From the NCBI GenBank assembly GCA_964425915.1, contig CAYROO010000004.1, positions 310,001 to 374,000 of the forward strand: a stretch of 64,000 nucleotides of DNA, in the 5' to 3' direction. A program made the translations under genes and the position numbers. The DNA is from Polycyclovorans sp964425915 (GTDB lineage Bacteria > Pseudomonadota > Gammaproteobacteria > Nevskiales > Nevskiaceae). Each line of letters starts with the position of its first letter. Position 1 is the stretch's first letter. Below, piece by piece: positions 36,516-44,573 of this stretch. The notes beneath the pieces are model-generated. The model saw only the letters and a program-made list of their open reading frames with translations. It did no database searches and had not been told where the DNA came from.

Positions 36516-37721
36516 ATGATTCATCTGGAAACCCCGAAGAAGTTCTCGGCGCTGGTCAACCAGGCGCGGCAGGTTGCGCAGGAAGTGTTCCGCCCCAATT
36601 CGCGACGTTACGATCGCGCCGAGCACGATTACCCGCAAGAACTCGACCTGTTGGCCTCCGTGCTGGACGGCATGAATGCCAGTGGCAGTGGCGGCTCCGG
36701 CGCCGCCGGCGTTCGGCGGGACGACACCGGCGAAACCGGTAATCGCAACGGTAGCAACCTGAGTACGGTGCTGGGCATCATCGAATTGTGCTGGGGCGAC
36801 GTCGGCCTGCTGCTATCGATGCCAAGACAGGGCCTGGGAAACTCGGCGATTGCCTCCGTCGCCACGCCGGAGCAATTGGCCCGTTTCGAGGGCAAATGGG
36901 CGGCGATGGCCATTACCGAGCCACATTGTGGCAGCGACTCTGCCGCCATCCGCACCACCGCACGACTGGACGGCGATCACTACGTCCTCAACGGTGAAAA
37001 AATCTACGTCACCAGCGGCGAGCGTGCCGACCTGGTGGTCGTGTGGGCGACGCTTGACCGTGACAAGGGACGCGCCGCAATCAAGAGCTTCGTCGTCGAA
37101 AAAGGGACGCCCGGTTTTGAACTGGTGCGCCTGGAGCACAAGCTCGGCATTCGCGCCTCTGACACCGCCGCGTTCCTGCTCAAGGACGTACGGGTGCCCA
37201 AGGAAAACCTGCTGGGATCACCGGAGGTGGATGTCGCCAAGGGCTTTGCCGGCGTCATGCAGACCTTCGACAACACGCGGCCACTGGTCGCCGGCATGGC
37301 GGTCGGTCTGGCCAAAGCCTGTCTTGACGAGACCCGTGCGCAGTTGACCGCTGCCGGCGTGGTGCTGGACTACGATGCCCTACCGGCGCAGCTGTCGGCC
37401 GCCGCATGGCAGTTCATGCAGATGGAGGCAGACTACGAGGCCGCCCGACTGCTGACGCTTGAAGCGGCCTGGATGGCTGACAACCGCCAGCCGAACTCGC
37501 TGCAGGCTTCCATGGCCAAGGCCAAGGCTGGGCGCAGCTGCGTCGACATCGCCCTGCGCTGCGTCGAGATCTGCGGCAGCCTTGGCTACTCAGAGCACGG
37601 GCTGCTCGAAAAGTGGGCGCGTGATGCCAAGATCCTCGACATCTTCGAAGGCACCCAACAAATCCAGCAGTTGATCGTGGCGCGCAGGCTGCTGAGCAAG
37701 AGTTCCGCCGAACTCAAGTAA
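36516..37721 (+). CDS. Acyl-CoA dehydrogenase
   Basis: 401-aa FAD acyl-CoA dehydrogenase. Seen: TEPHCGSDSAAIRTTA, LNGEKIYVTSGERADL, HKLGIRASDTAAFLLKDVRVP, and Glu378 in IFEGTQQIQQLIVARRLL. There is a Gly/Ser-rich insertion near residues 50-75 (NASGSGGSGAAG). It follows the Glu-lacking homologue after 10 nt with its own GAGGAGA site, consistent with heteromeric assembly like the mycobacterial ChsE pairs, where only one active site per dimer works. Substrate unknown. Confidence 0.88.
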   Translation: MIHLETPKKFSALVNQARQVAQEVFRPNSRRYDRAEHDYPQELDLLASVLDGMNASGSGGSGAAGVRRDDTGETGNRNGSNLSTVLGIIELCWGDVGLLLSMPRQGLGNSAIASVATPEQLARFEGKWAAMAITEPHCGSDSAAIRTTARLDGDHYVLNGEKIYVTSGERADLVVVWATLDRDKGRAAIKSFVVEKGTPGFELVRLEHKLGIRASDTAAFLLKDVRVPKENLLGSPEVDVAKGFAGVMQTFDNTRPLVAGMAVGLAKACLDETRAQLTAAGVVLDYDALPAQLSAAAWQFMQMEADYEAARLLTLEAAWMADNRQPNSLQASMAKAKAGRSCVDIALRCVEICGSLGYSEHGLLEKWARDAKILDIFEGTQQIQQLIVARRLLSKSSAELK

Positions 37722-37744
37722 GCTGTGGTGACAAGGAGATTCAC

Positions 37745-38623
37745 ATGACCGAACTGGCGGCTGTCACCACCGGACGTTTCTGGTATCACGACGCTCAGCT
37801 GGCCTATGAGCGATACGGCGAGCCGCGGGCGCCAGCGGTGGTGCTGGTGCACGGCATCCTGCTGGATTCGCATCTCAACCGAGGCCTGGCCCGGAAGCTG
37901 GTCAGCGAAGGCTTTCAGGTGGTGTTGCTGGACTTGCTGGGTCACGGCCGCAGTGACCGCAGTCACGATCCCAAGGACCACCGGGCCGATTTCTATGCCG
38001 ATCAGGTGATCGCCTTGCTCGACCACCTGCAGTTGCCCAAAGCAATCCTCGGCGGCTTGTCACTCGGCTGCATCGTCTCCCTGCATGCGGCGGTAAAAGC
38101 GCCCGATCGGGTTTCGGCGCTGTTCCTGGAGATGCCGGTCATGGAATGGTCGGCCCCCTGGGCTGCCCTGATCTTGTCGCCATTGCTGCTGCTGTCACGT
38201 TTTGCGCCGCTGCTGCAGCGACCCTTGGCCGCGCGACTTCGGCGGCTGCCACGCCCGCGCAACGAGGTGGCCACGAGCGTACTCAACACGGCTTCGATGG
38301 AACCCGCCAACATGGCGGCCATCCTGCACGGCGTGCTGGTCGGCGCCATCGTCCCTGCCGAATCGGCGCGTCGCAGCCTGACCATGCCGGCCCTCATCGT
38401 CGGCCACAGTGGCGACAAGCTGCACGAGTTTCGCGATGCCCATGTGCTGCATCAGGAGCTGCGTCACTCGACTTTGCTGGAAGCGCGGCACATTCTGGAA
38501 CTGCGTACGCGGCCAGACCGCCTGTGGCCGGAGATCCGACGTTTCTTCAATGAGGTGATGGACCACGAGCGCGACGGGGCAGGTGGCCGTTCACGGCCGC
38601 GTGTGGTGCCGCTACGCCGCTAG
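37745..38623 (+). CDS. Alpha/beta hydrolase
   Basis: Alpha/beta hydrolase fold, 292 aa, cytoplasmic. Seen: oxyanion region LVHGILLDSH, LLDLLGHGRSD, nucleophile Ser in GGLSLGC, and a likely catalytic His in EARHILEL near the C-terminus. A basic tail (RDGAGGRSRPRVVPLRR) ends the protein. AAGGAGATTCAC precedes the start. Placed 23 nt after the dehydrogenase pair, so probably an esterase or thioesterase-like enzyme of the same pathway; substrate not readable. Confidence 0.82.
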   Translation: MTELAAVTTGRFWYHDAQLAYERYGEPRAPAVVLVHGILLDSHLNRGLARKLVSEGFQVVLLDLLGHGRSDRSHDPKDHRADFYADQVIALLDHLQLPKAILGGLSLGCIVSLHAAVKAPDRVSALFLEMPVMEWSAPWAALILSPLLLLSRFAPLLQRPLAARLRRLPRPRNEVATSVLNTASMEPANMAAILHGVLVGAIVPAESARRSLTMPALIVGHSGDKLHEFRDAHVLHQELRHSTLLEARHILELRTRPDRLWPEIRRFFNEVMDHERDGAGGRSRPRVVPLRR

Positions 38624-38627
38624 ACCC

Positions 38628-39392
<765 letters not shown>

Positions 39393-39405
39393 GGTGAAAA
39401 TCCTG

Positions 39406-40287
39406 TCAGGCGGGAAGGGCGTCGCGGTGCTGGCGCTTGCCCCAAGCCACCAGGGCAAAGCCAAAGCCGTACATCATGATGCCGTAGACAGCGGAAGGTA
39501 CTGCCATCTCGGTATTGTGCAGCAGCGTCATCGCCACCAGCAGCCCGATGGTACTGTTCTTGACGCCCAGTTCCACCGCCACCGTCAGACTGTCCCGGGC
39601 GCTCAGCCCCATGACACGACCGCCGACCACCCCCAGCAGGATGCCGGCGATGTTCAGCGCGGCGCAGGCCGGACCGGCCAGGGAGAGTAGGGTGCCGAGG
39701 CGATCCCGGTTGGTCCAGGCAATCCCGATGATCAGCAGCAGCAGCACCAGGGCTCCGAACAGACTGACCGCACGGTCGGCGCGTGCCGCCAGCGTGGCAT
39801 TGCGGTTGCGGACCACCATGCCGATCGCGACCGGCACCAGAATCAACACCGCCAGCATGACCACGGTTTTCAGGAACGGCAGGTGCAACGGCGTATCACC
39901 ATGATCGAGTCCCGCTTGCTGTAGGGCCAGATTGACCCAGAACGGCAGGGTCGCGATGGTTGCCAGACTGGCGATCACGGTCAGGATGATCGATAGCGCG
40001 ACATTGCCGCGTGCCAGAAAACTGATGAGATTGGAGGTCGTTCCCCCAGGGCAGGCGGCCACGATCACCACGCCCACTGCCAGCGTCGCACTCAGACCGG
40101 GCATGCCCATCAGCAGCAGGCCGATCACCGGGAGCACCGCCAACTGCAACAGACTGCCGACCACCAGCCCACGCGGCGCCCGCGCCTCACGCTTGAAATC
40201 AGCCGGTGTCAGGGTCAGCCCCATGCCAATCATGATGATGAAGAGGGCGATCGGCAGTCCGATCGCGATCAGCGGACTCTGTTCCAC
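39406..40287 (-). CDS. BASS family (bile acid:sodium symporter-like) transporter
   Basis: Inner-membrane carrier with 8-10 hydrophobic helices in 293 aa. Seen: MGLTLTPADFKR at the first cytoplasmic loop, the broken-helix motif VAACPGGTTSNLISFLARGNVALS and VELGVKNSTIGLLVAM near the end, both typical of BASS proteins (sodium sites). GTG at 40287 preceded by GCAGGAGC is chosen; the long upstream frame is not membrane-like and overlaps the divergent gene at 40412. Substrate may be a bile acid, sterol-like or keto acid; not determinable. Confidence 0.85.
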   Translation of the reverse strand: MEQSPLIAIGLPIALFIIMIGMGLTLTPADFKREARAPRGLVVGSLLQLAVLPVIGLLLMGMPGLSATLAVGVVIVAACPGGTTSNLISFLARGNVALSIILTVIASLATIATLPFWVNLALQQAGLDHGDTPLHLPFLKTVVMLAVLILVPVAIGMVVRNRNATLAARADRAVSLFGALVLLLLIIGIAWTNRDRLGTLLSLAGPACAALNIAGILLGVVGGRVMGLSARDSLTVAVELGVKNSTIGLLVAMTLLHNTEMAVPSAVYGIMMYGFGFALVAWGKRQHRDALPA

Positions 40288-40411
40288 GGGTGCGTTGCTC
40301 CTGCGCCGTATTGTCGGGTTGGTTTCGGCGTGGATCTTGTACCACAGCCCCCAAACCAGCGCCGGTACGCGTACGCTAGCGACCTCAAACCGCCCACCGC
40401 CTGCGCCGCTT

Positions 40412-40972
40412 ATGGACCCTCTGCACAGTGACCGCCGTTCCCGACCGACAAGAGCTGCCAAGAAGTCTTCAACCGGCTTGTGGCTGTCCTTGCTAATCCC
40501 CGCTTTGGCACTGTTCGCGGCCATTCGTTGGTTGCAAGAGCAAGCGCCGGAGACCTTGCCGGTCAACGCCAGCAGCGAGGCCGGACTGGAGCAGCCGCTG
40601 GCCACGCCACCGCCAGCAGGCAACAGCGCCGGGCGGGTCCCCGATGTGGTGATCTCACCCCGCATCAGTGGCGGGGTGACACCCGCGCCGGAATTGCAGA
40701 CCACACCGCTGGAATCCTTTCAATCCGGTCCACGAGACGTGCCATTGGCCGGCCCACGTGCGGTAGGCGGGGGTGATCGACTGCCGCCCGCCGACGCGCG
40801 CGAACTCAGTGGACAGGCGCGTGATGATGGCTTGTGCCGTGGACTTCAGGGTCTGCGTCAAGAAGCCGAAGCGGCGCTGGCGAAGAATCCGCCGGAGTCG
40901 GAGGCGCGACTGCTGCGAAATCAACGCGACAACGCAATTCAGAATCTCAGCCGGCTGAAGTGCCTGCAGTAG
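40412..40972 (+). CDS. Membrane-anchored protein with Cys-bracketed helical hairpin
   Basis: 186 aa, not recognised. A basic N-terminus (RRSRPTRAAKK) leads to one membrane helix (residues 22-40, GLWLSLLIPALALFAAIRW), so the rest is probably periplasmic. Residues 45-135 are Pro/Gly-rich and look disordered. The C-terminus runs Cys142, a helix of 17 residues, Pro160-Pro161, a second helix containing SEARL, and Cys184. The neighbour at 41061 shares this pattern. The start is an ATG within CGCTTATGG, no clear Shine-Dalgarno sequence. Function unknown. Confidence 0.65.
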   Translation: MDPLHSDRRSRPTRAAKKSSTGLWLSLLIPALALFAAIRWLQEQAPETLPVNASSEAGLEQPLATPPPAGNSAGRVPDVVISPRISGGVTPAPELQTTPLESFQSGPRDVPLAGPRAVGGGDRLPPADARELSGQARDDGLCRGLQGLRQEAEAALAKNPPESEARLLRNQRDNAIQNLSRLKCLQ

Positions 40973-41060
40973 GTTCAGCAAGCTCGCCAAACAGCCTCCG
41001 GTATTTGCCATCCGCTGGCGACCGGTGCAGGGTTGAAGGCGGATTGTCCAGGACACCGGC

Positions 41061-41453
41061 ATGGAGCCACATCAATACGCTCAGTCGCGCGCCGACCGCC
41101 GCGCGGCCGCTTTCCGTTTGGCGCTGTGCGTGGTGGGCGGGCTCACGGCCGCTACGGCCCTGGCGGACAGCGTCGCGTCAGATCCTCCGCTGACGCCGAT
41201 CGAGCGTTACCAACGCGCTACCGAAATCTACCGCAGCCTGCGCGAGCCCGACGAAGCGGCTCGCACGGCCGCACCCGAGACCCAAGATCCCGACTCCGCG
41301 ACCCAGATGCGCTGCGCCACGCTGGCACGACAGAAGCGCGACCTGGAGTCGGTGATGCGAGCCGGCTATCCGCCAAGTGCCAGCGCGCGGCTGCATGCGC
41401 GCATGCATCGCATCGTCCAACAACGCCAGCACCTTCACTGTCGCGTCCCATGA
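41061..41453 (+). CDS. Small exported protein with Cys-bracketed helical hairpin
   Basis: 130 aa, not recognised. A signal peptide (residues 13-35, FRLALCVVGGLTAATALA, cut before DS) implies export. After a helical segment (TPIERYQRATEIYRSLREP) come Cys85, an 18-residue helix, Pro104-Pro105, a second helix with SARL, and Cys127. This matches the C-terminus of the preceding gene, so the two are probably diverged paralogues with a disulfide-closed helical hairpin. It is followed by an AT-rich gap and the light-sensing operon. Function unknown. Confidence 0.62.
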   Translation: MEPHQYAQSRADRRAAAFRLALCVVGGLTAATALADSVASDPPLTPIERYQRATEIYRSLREPDEAARTAAPETQDPDSATQMRCATLARQKRDLESVMRAGYPPSASARLHARMHRIVQQRQHLHCRVP

Positions 41454-41466
41454 ACATTGATCGAGT

Positions 41467-41482
41467 CATAATGTATATTATG
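41467..41482. promoter_or_regulatory. AT-rich inverted repeat upstream of the PAS kinase operon
   Basis: CATAAT (41467-41472) and ATTATG (41477-41482) are perfect inverted repeats with spacer GTAT. The surrounding 30 nt is much richer in AT than the rest of the window. It may be an operator or part of a promoter; a -35/-10 pair with good spacing could not be settled. Confidence 0.4.
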
Positions 41483-41599
41483 TAAAGTGATATCTCTAAG
41501 GGTTGATCGTGACCGCCTCCCAGCGGCTGGCGAATGCCGTTGACCGTCGGCGGTACCCGCCTTGCAGCCCAACGGCGAACCCGTCCGATCAGACTGCCG

Positions 41600-43153
41600 A
41601 TGAACACGCCCCTGCAGGCCCTGCCGCAACTCTGCCCGCCAGACCCGCCGCGGATCCCGCTGGTGATGGATGAATCGCTCTATCAGCGCCTGGTCGAGAA
41701 TGTCAGTGACTACGCGATCTACCTGATCGATCCCGATGGCTACGTCTGCAGCTGGAACCGCGGCGCAGAACGTTTCAAGGGCTACCGCGCCGAGGAGATC
41801 ATCGGTCACCACTTCTCAGTGTTCTACACCGACGAAGATCGCGCCGCAGGCATGCCCGCGCACGTCTTGCGACTGGCGCATGAACGTGGGCGGTTCGAAG
41901 ACCGCGCCTGGCGGGTGCGCAAGGACGGCCATCGCTTCCGCGCGCACGTGGTCCTCGATCCGGTACGCGACGATGACGGCACTTTGATCGGCTTCGCCAA
42001 GATCACCCGTGATATCAGCGAGACCTATCAACAGGAGCAGGCGCTTCGAGCCAGCGAGCGTCGCTTTCGGCTGCTGGTCTCCAGCGTCACTGATTACGCC
42101 ATCTACATGCTCGATCTGGAAGGCCACATCAGCAGTTGGAATGCCGGCGCTGAGCGTTTCAAGAACTATCGTGCAGCCGAGGTCATCGGCCGCCATTTTT
42201 CACTGTTCTACACCCCAGCCGATCTGGCGTCGGGCCGCCCTGCCCTGGCCTTGCGAACCGCGCTTTCCGAGGGCCGCTTCGAGGACACGGGCTGGCGTCG
42301 GCGCAAGGGCGGCGCGACATTCTGGGCCCATGTGGTGATTGATCTGATCCGTGACGAGGACGGTACGCCGATCGGCTTCGCCAAGATTACCCGCGATATT
42401 TCTGAGCGCCGCGCCGCAGACCTCCGGCTGCGCGACCTGAGTCGTACCAATGAGGAACTCGAGCAATTCGTACAGGTGGCCTCGCACGACCTGCGGGAGC
42501 CACTTCGTAAAGTGCTGGCATTTGCCGATCTGTTGGAATTCGACTTGGCAGAGGCGCTCAGTAAAGAACATCGCGGTTACCTGAACAGCATCGCAGGCTC
42601 GGCCCGACGTATGCAGGAGTTGCTGGAAAGCCTGCTACGACTGACCCAGGTGACCTCCGCTGGATGCAGCTTCGTACCCACCGACCTCAAACAGATCTGC
42701 GAGGACGTATGTGCGGATCTCGACGTCGCCATTCGCGAAGCCGAGGCACAGATCGATATTCAGCCCCTGCCTGTCGTCGAGGGCGATTCTGCGCAGCTGC
42801 GGCAGGTTTTCCAGAACCTGATCGAGAATGCACTGAAGTACCGCCTGGCCAGCCGCCCGCTCCAGGTTCGCATTTGTGAGGTGGAAAACCCCGATCCGAC
42901 GCTCGTCACACTCAAGGTCGAAGATAACGGCATGGGTTTTATGCCGGAGTACAACGAGCGCATCTTTGGCCTGTTTCAACGCCTGCACACCCGCGACCGC
43001 ATCGCCGGCGCTGGGGTCGGACTGGCCATCTGTCGAAAAATTTGCCAACGCCATGGCGGCACCATCACCGCGGAGGGCATTCCTGAGCAGGGGAGTCAAT
43101 TCTGGATCGTGCTAAGGCGAGGCCATCGGGAAACGGAGGCAATCCATGTCTGA
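41600..43153 (+). CDS. Tandem-PAS sensor histidine kinase, no membrane segment
   Basis: Cytoplasmic kinase. With the ATG at 41600 (517 aa): PAS1 about 30-140, PAS2 about 155-268, HisKA with His296 in VASHDLREPLRKVLAF, and HATPase_c with NLIENALKY, DNGMGF and GAGVGLAIC. The two PAS domains are close copies (SWN.GAERFK.YRA.E.IG.HFS.FYT and GFAKITRDISE in both), so one arose by duplication. The H-box is the kind found in bacteriophytochrome-type kinases. No receiver is attached. Start uncertain: ATGs at 41534 and 41666 are also in frame and none has a clear ribosome binding site. Overlaps the next gene by 8 nt. Confidence 0.85.
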   Translation: MNTPLQALPQLCPPDPPRIPLVMDESLYQRLVENVSDYAIYLIDPDGYVCSWNRGAERFKGYRAEEIIGHHFSVFYTDEDRAAGMPAHVLRLAHERGRFEDRAWRVRKDGHRFRAHVVLDPVRDDDGTLIGFAKITRDISETYQQEQALRASERRFRLLVSSVTDYAIYMLDLEGHISSWNAGAERFKNYRAAEVIGRHFSLFYTPADLASGRPALALRTALSEGRFEDTGWRRRKGGATFWAHVVIDLIRDEDGTPIGFAKITRDISERRAADLRLRDLSRTNEELEQFVQVASHDLREPLRKVLAFADLLEFDLAEALSKEHRGYLNSIAGSARRMQELLESLLRLTQVTSAGCSFVPTDLKQICEDVCADLDVAIREAEAQIDIQPLPVVEGDSAQLRQVFQNLIENALKYRLASRPLQVRICEVENPDPTLVTLKVEDNGMGFMPEYNERIFGLFQRLHTRDRIAGAGVGLAICRKICQRHGGTITAEGIPEQGSQFWIVLRRGHRETEAIHV

Positions 43154-43556
43154 GGGCCTCGACCTGATGATTGTTGAGGACGACCTCGACGACCTGCGGC
43201 TCCTGCAACGCGCCATTGCCAGCGTTCACCCGAGCCTACAATTCATCTGCAAGCGTGACGGTGCCGAGCTGATGACCTACGTCGCTTCGGGCGCACCGGC
43301 GCCATCCCTGTTGCTACTCGATCTCAATATGCCGCGCATGTCGGGCTGGGAAGTGGTAAGCGCGCTCAGGGACAGCCACGCGTGGCCCGATGTGAGAATC
43401 GTCATCATGACCACATCGCGCGCTGAGCACGACCGCAATCGCGCGCAGGGTATGCAGATCAACGGGTTCTACAGCAAGCCTGACAGCTTCCTGGCATTGA
43501 CCCGCCTCATGCGCGAGCTGCTTCCGCATGAGGCCGACAGCAGCGTCGGGGCCTGA
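43146..43556 (+). CDS. Single-domain response regulator (Rcp1-like)
   Basis: 136-aa CheY-like receiver without output domain. Seen: acidic pocket EDDLDD (12-16), phosphoacceptor Asp59 in LLLLDLNMPRMSGWEV, Thr89/Thr90 and Lys111 in YSKP. The family (Rcp1) usually serves phytochrome-type kinases. The start overlaps the kinase gene by 8 nt and the REC-BLUF gene starts 4 nt after its stop, so it is the middle of a three-gene operon and is the likely phosphate partner of His296. Confidence 0.9.
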   Translation: MSEGLDLMIVEDDLDDLRLLQRAIASVHPSLQFICKRDGAELMTYVASGAPAPSLLLLDLNMPRMSGWEVVSALRDSHAWPDVRIVIMTTSRAEHDRNRAQGMQINGFYSKPDSFLALTRLMRELLPHEADSSVGA

Positions 43557-43559
43557 GCG

Positions 43560-44486
43560 GTGGCCCGCCCGTATCGCCTGCTGCTGGTGGAGGACGATCC
43601 CGACGATGCGCGCATCTTCGAGCGCCGCCTGCCGGCGGGATACCAGCTCACGGTCTGTCTGGAACCCAATCTGAACAAGGTCATCGCACTGATTGACAGT
43701 GTCGACATCGCGTATGTCGACTACCGGCTGGGGCCCGAGAACGGGCTGGCCTTGGTCACCGCCCTGCGCCGCGCTGGCTATCGGCTGCCGGTGGTGGTGG
43801 TTACCGGCCAGCAGCTGGACACTCTGGGCGAGAATGCTCTGTTGGCGGGCGCGACCGACTTCGTCAGCAAGGACACGTTGTCTGCTGAAGTGCTCGAGCG
43901 CGTCACGCGCTGGGCGATGATTCGCAGTCGTGCTGAGCGCAATGTCGAACTCTGGGTCAGCGCAGCAGAACGCGAGGCGCTGGTTGGACGCCCGCCGCCG
44001 CCGACGCTGACCGAGGCAGATCAGCAGCGAACACTTCGACGCGTGATCTACGTCAGTCGCCCCGCACAGCGTCTGACACGACAGGAAGTGCTGCAGCTGT
44101 GCGCCAAGGCCGCGGCACGCAACCAGGTGTCCGGGATTACCGGCGTGCTGTTGTACACCGGGACCTGCTTCATGCAGGTTCTGGAGGGCGACGAAGCATC
44201 ACTGATGCGACTGATTGACAGCCTTCAGCGAGACCCTCGTCACAGCGCGCTGGGCATCGTCGTCGACGAGACCATCAGCTCGCGCAGCTTTGGCGAATGG
44301 AATATGGGGAGTTACGTACTCGATGTCCCTGTGGAGTTCTCATCGGTGGAATGGTTGCGTCTGATCCATCATCTCACCCGCCTGTTTTCCGAACAGGGCG
44401 CGGATCGGGGCGGTGTCCAACAGCTGCTGCGGATCCTGCCAGGGCTTTTGACCGGCACAGCAGGCCTGCGCCCACTGGGGGTCTGA
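43560..44486 (+). CDS. Receiver domain fused to BLUF blue-light sensor
   Basis: 308 aa. Receiver domain (1-120): EDDPDD, Asp54 in AYVDYRLG, Thr82, Lys104 in VSKD. After a helical linker (121-157) comes a BLUF domain (about 159-252): Tyr164 in VIYVS, Asn188 in ARNQVSGITG, Gln206 in FMQVLEG, then RDPRH and FGEWNMG (Trp247, Met249). Tyr, Asn and Gln are the flavin-site residues that BLUF photochemistry needs, so FAD binding and light response are likely. The last 50 residues form a tail with no known output domain. GTG start 4 nt after the response regulator. BLUF proteins with an N-terminal receiver are not a common architecture to my knowledge. Confidence 0.88.
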   Translation: MARPYRLLLVEDDPDDARIFERRLPAGYQLTVCLEPNLNKVIALIDSVDIAYVDYRLGPENGLALVTALRRAGYRLPVVVVTGQQLDTLGENALLAGATDFVSKDTLSAEVLERVTRWAMIRSRAERNVELWVSAAEREALVGRPPPPTLTEADQQRTLRRVIYVSRPAQRLTRQEVLQLCAKAAARNQVSGITGVLLYTGTCFMQVLEGDEASLMRLIDSLQRDPRHSALGIVVDETISSRSFGEWNMGSYVLDVPVEFSSVEWLRLIHHLTRLFSEQGADRGGVQQLLRILPGLLTGTAGLRPLGV

Positions 44487-44511
44487 GCACTGACCAGGCG
44501 GCCCCTGCGCG

Positions 44512-44540
44512 TTGACGGTCCCCACCCCCGATGCTATAAG
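44512..44540 (+). promoter_or_regulatory. Sigma-70-like promoter of dksA
   Basis: TTGACG (44512-44517) and TATAAG (44535-44540) with a 17-base spacer, 34 nt ahead of the dksA start. Both boxes and the spacing are near consensus. Confidence 0.7.
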
Positions 44541-44573
44541 CCCCGCCTTCATCTGCCGCCCTGGGGGTTCCCC

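Noticed and set aside
39932..40411. 160-codon extension upstream of the membrane-anchored protein
   Set aside because: Antisense to the BASS transporter and unlike the rest of the protein; the ATG at 40412 leads directly to a normal anchor.
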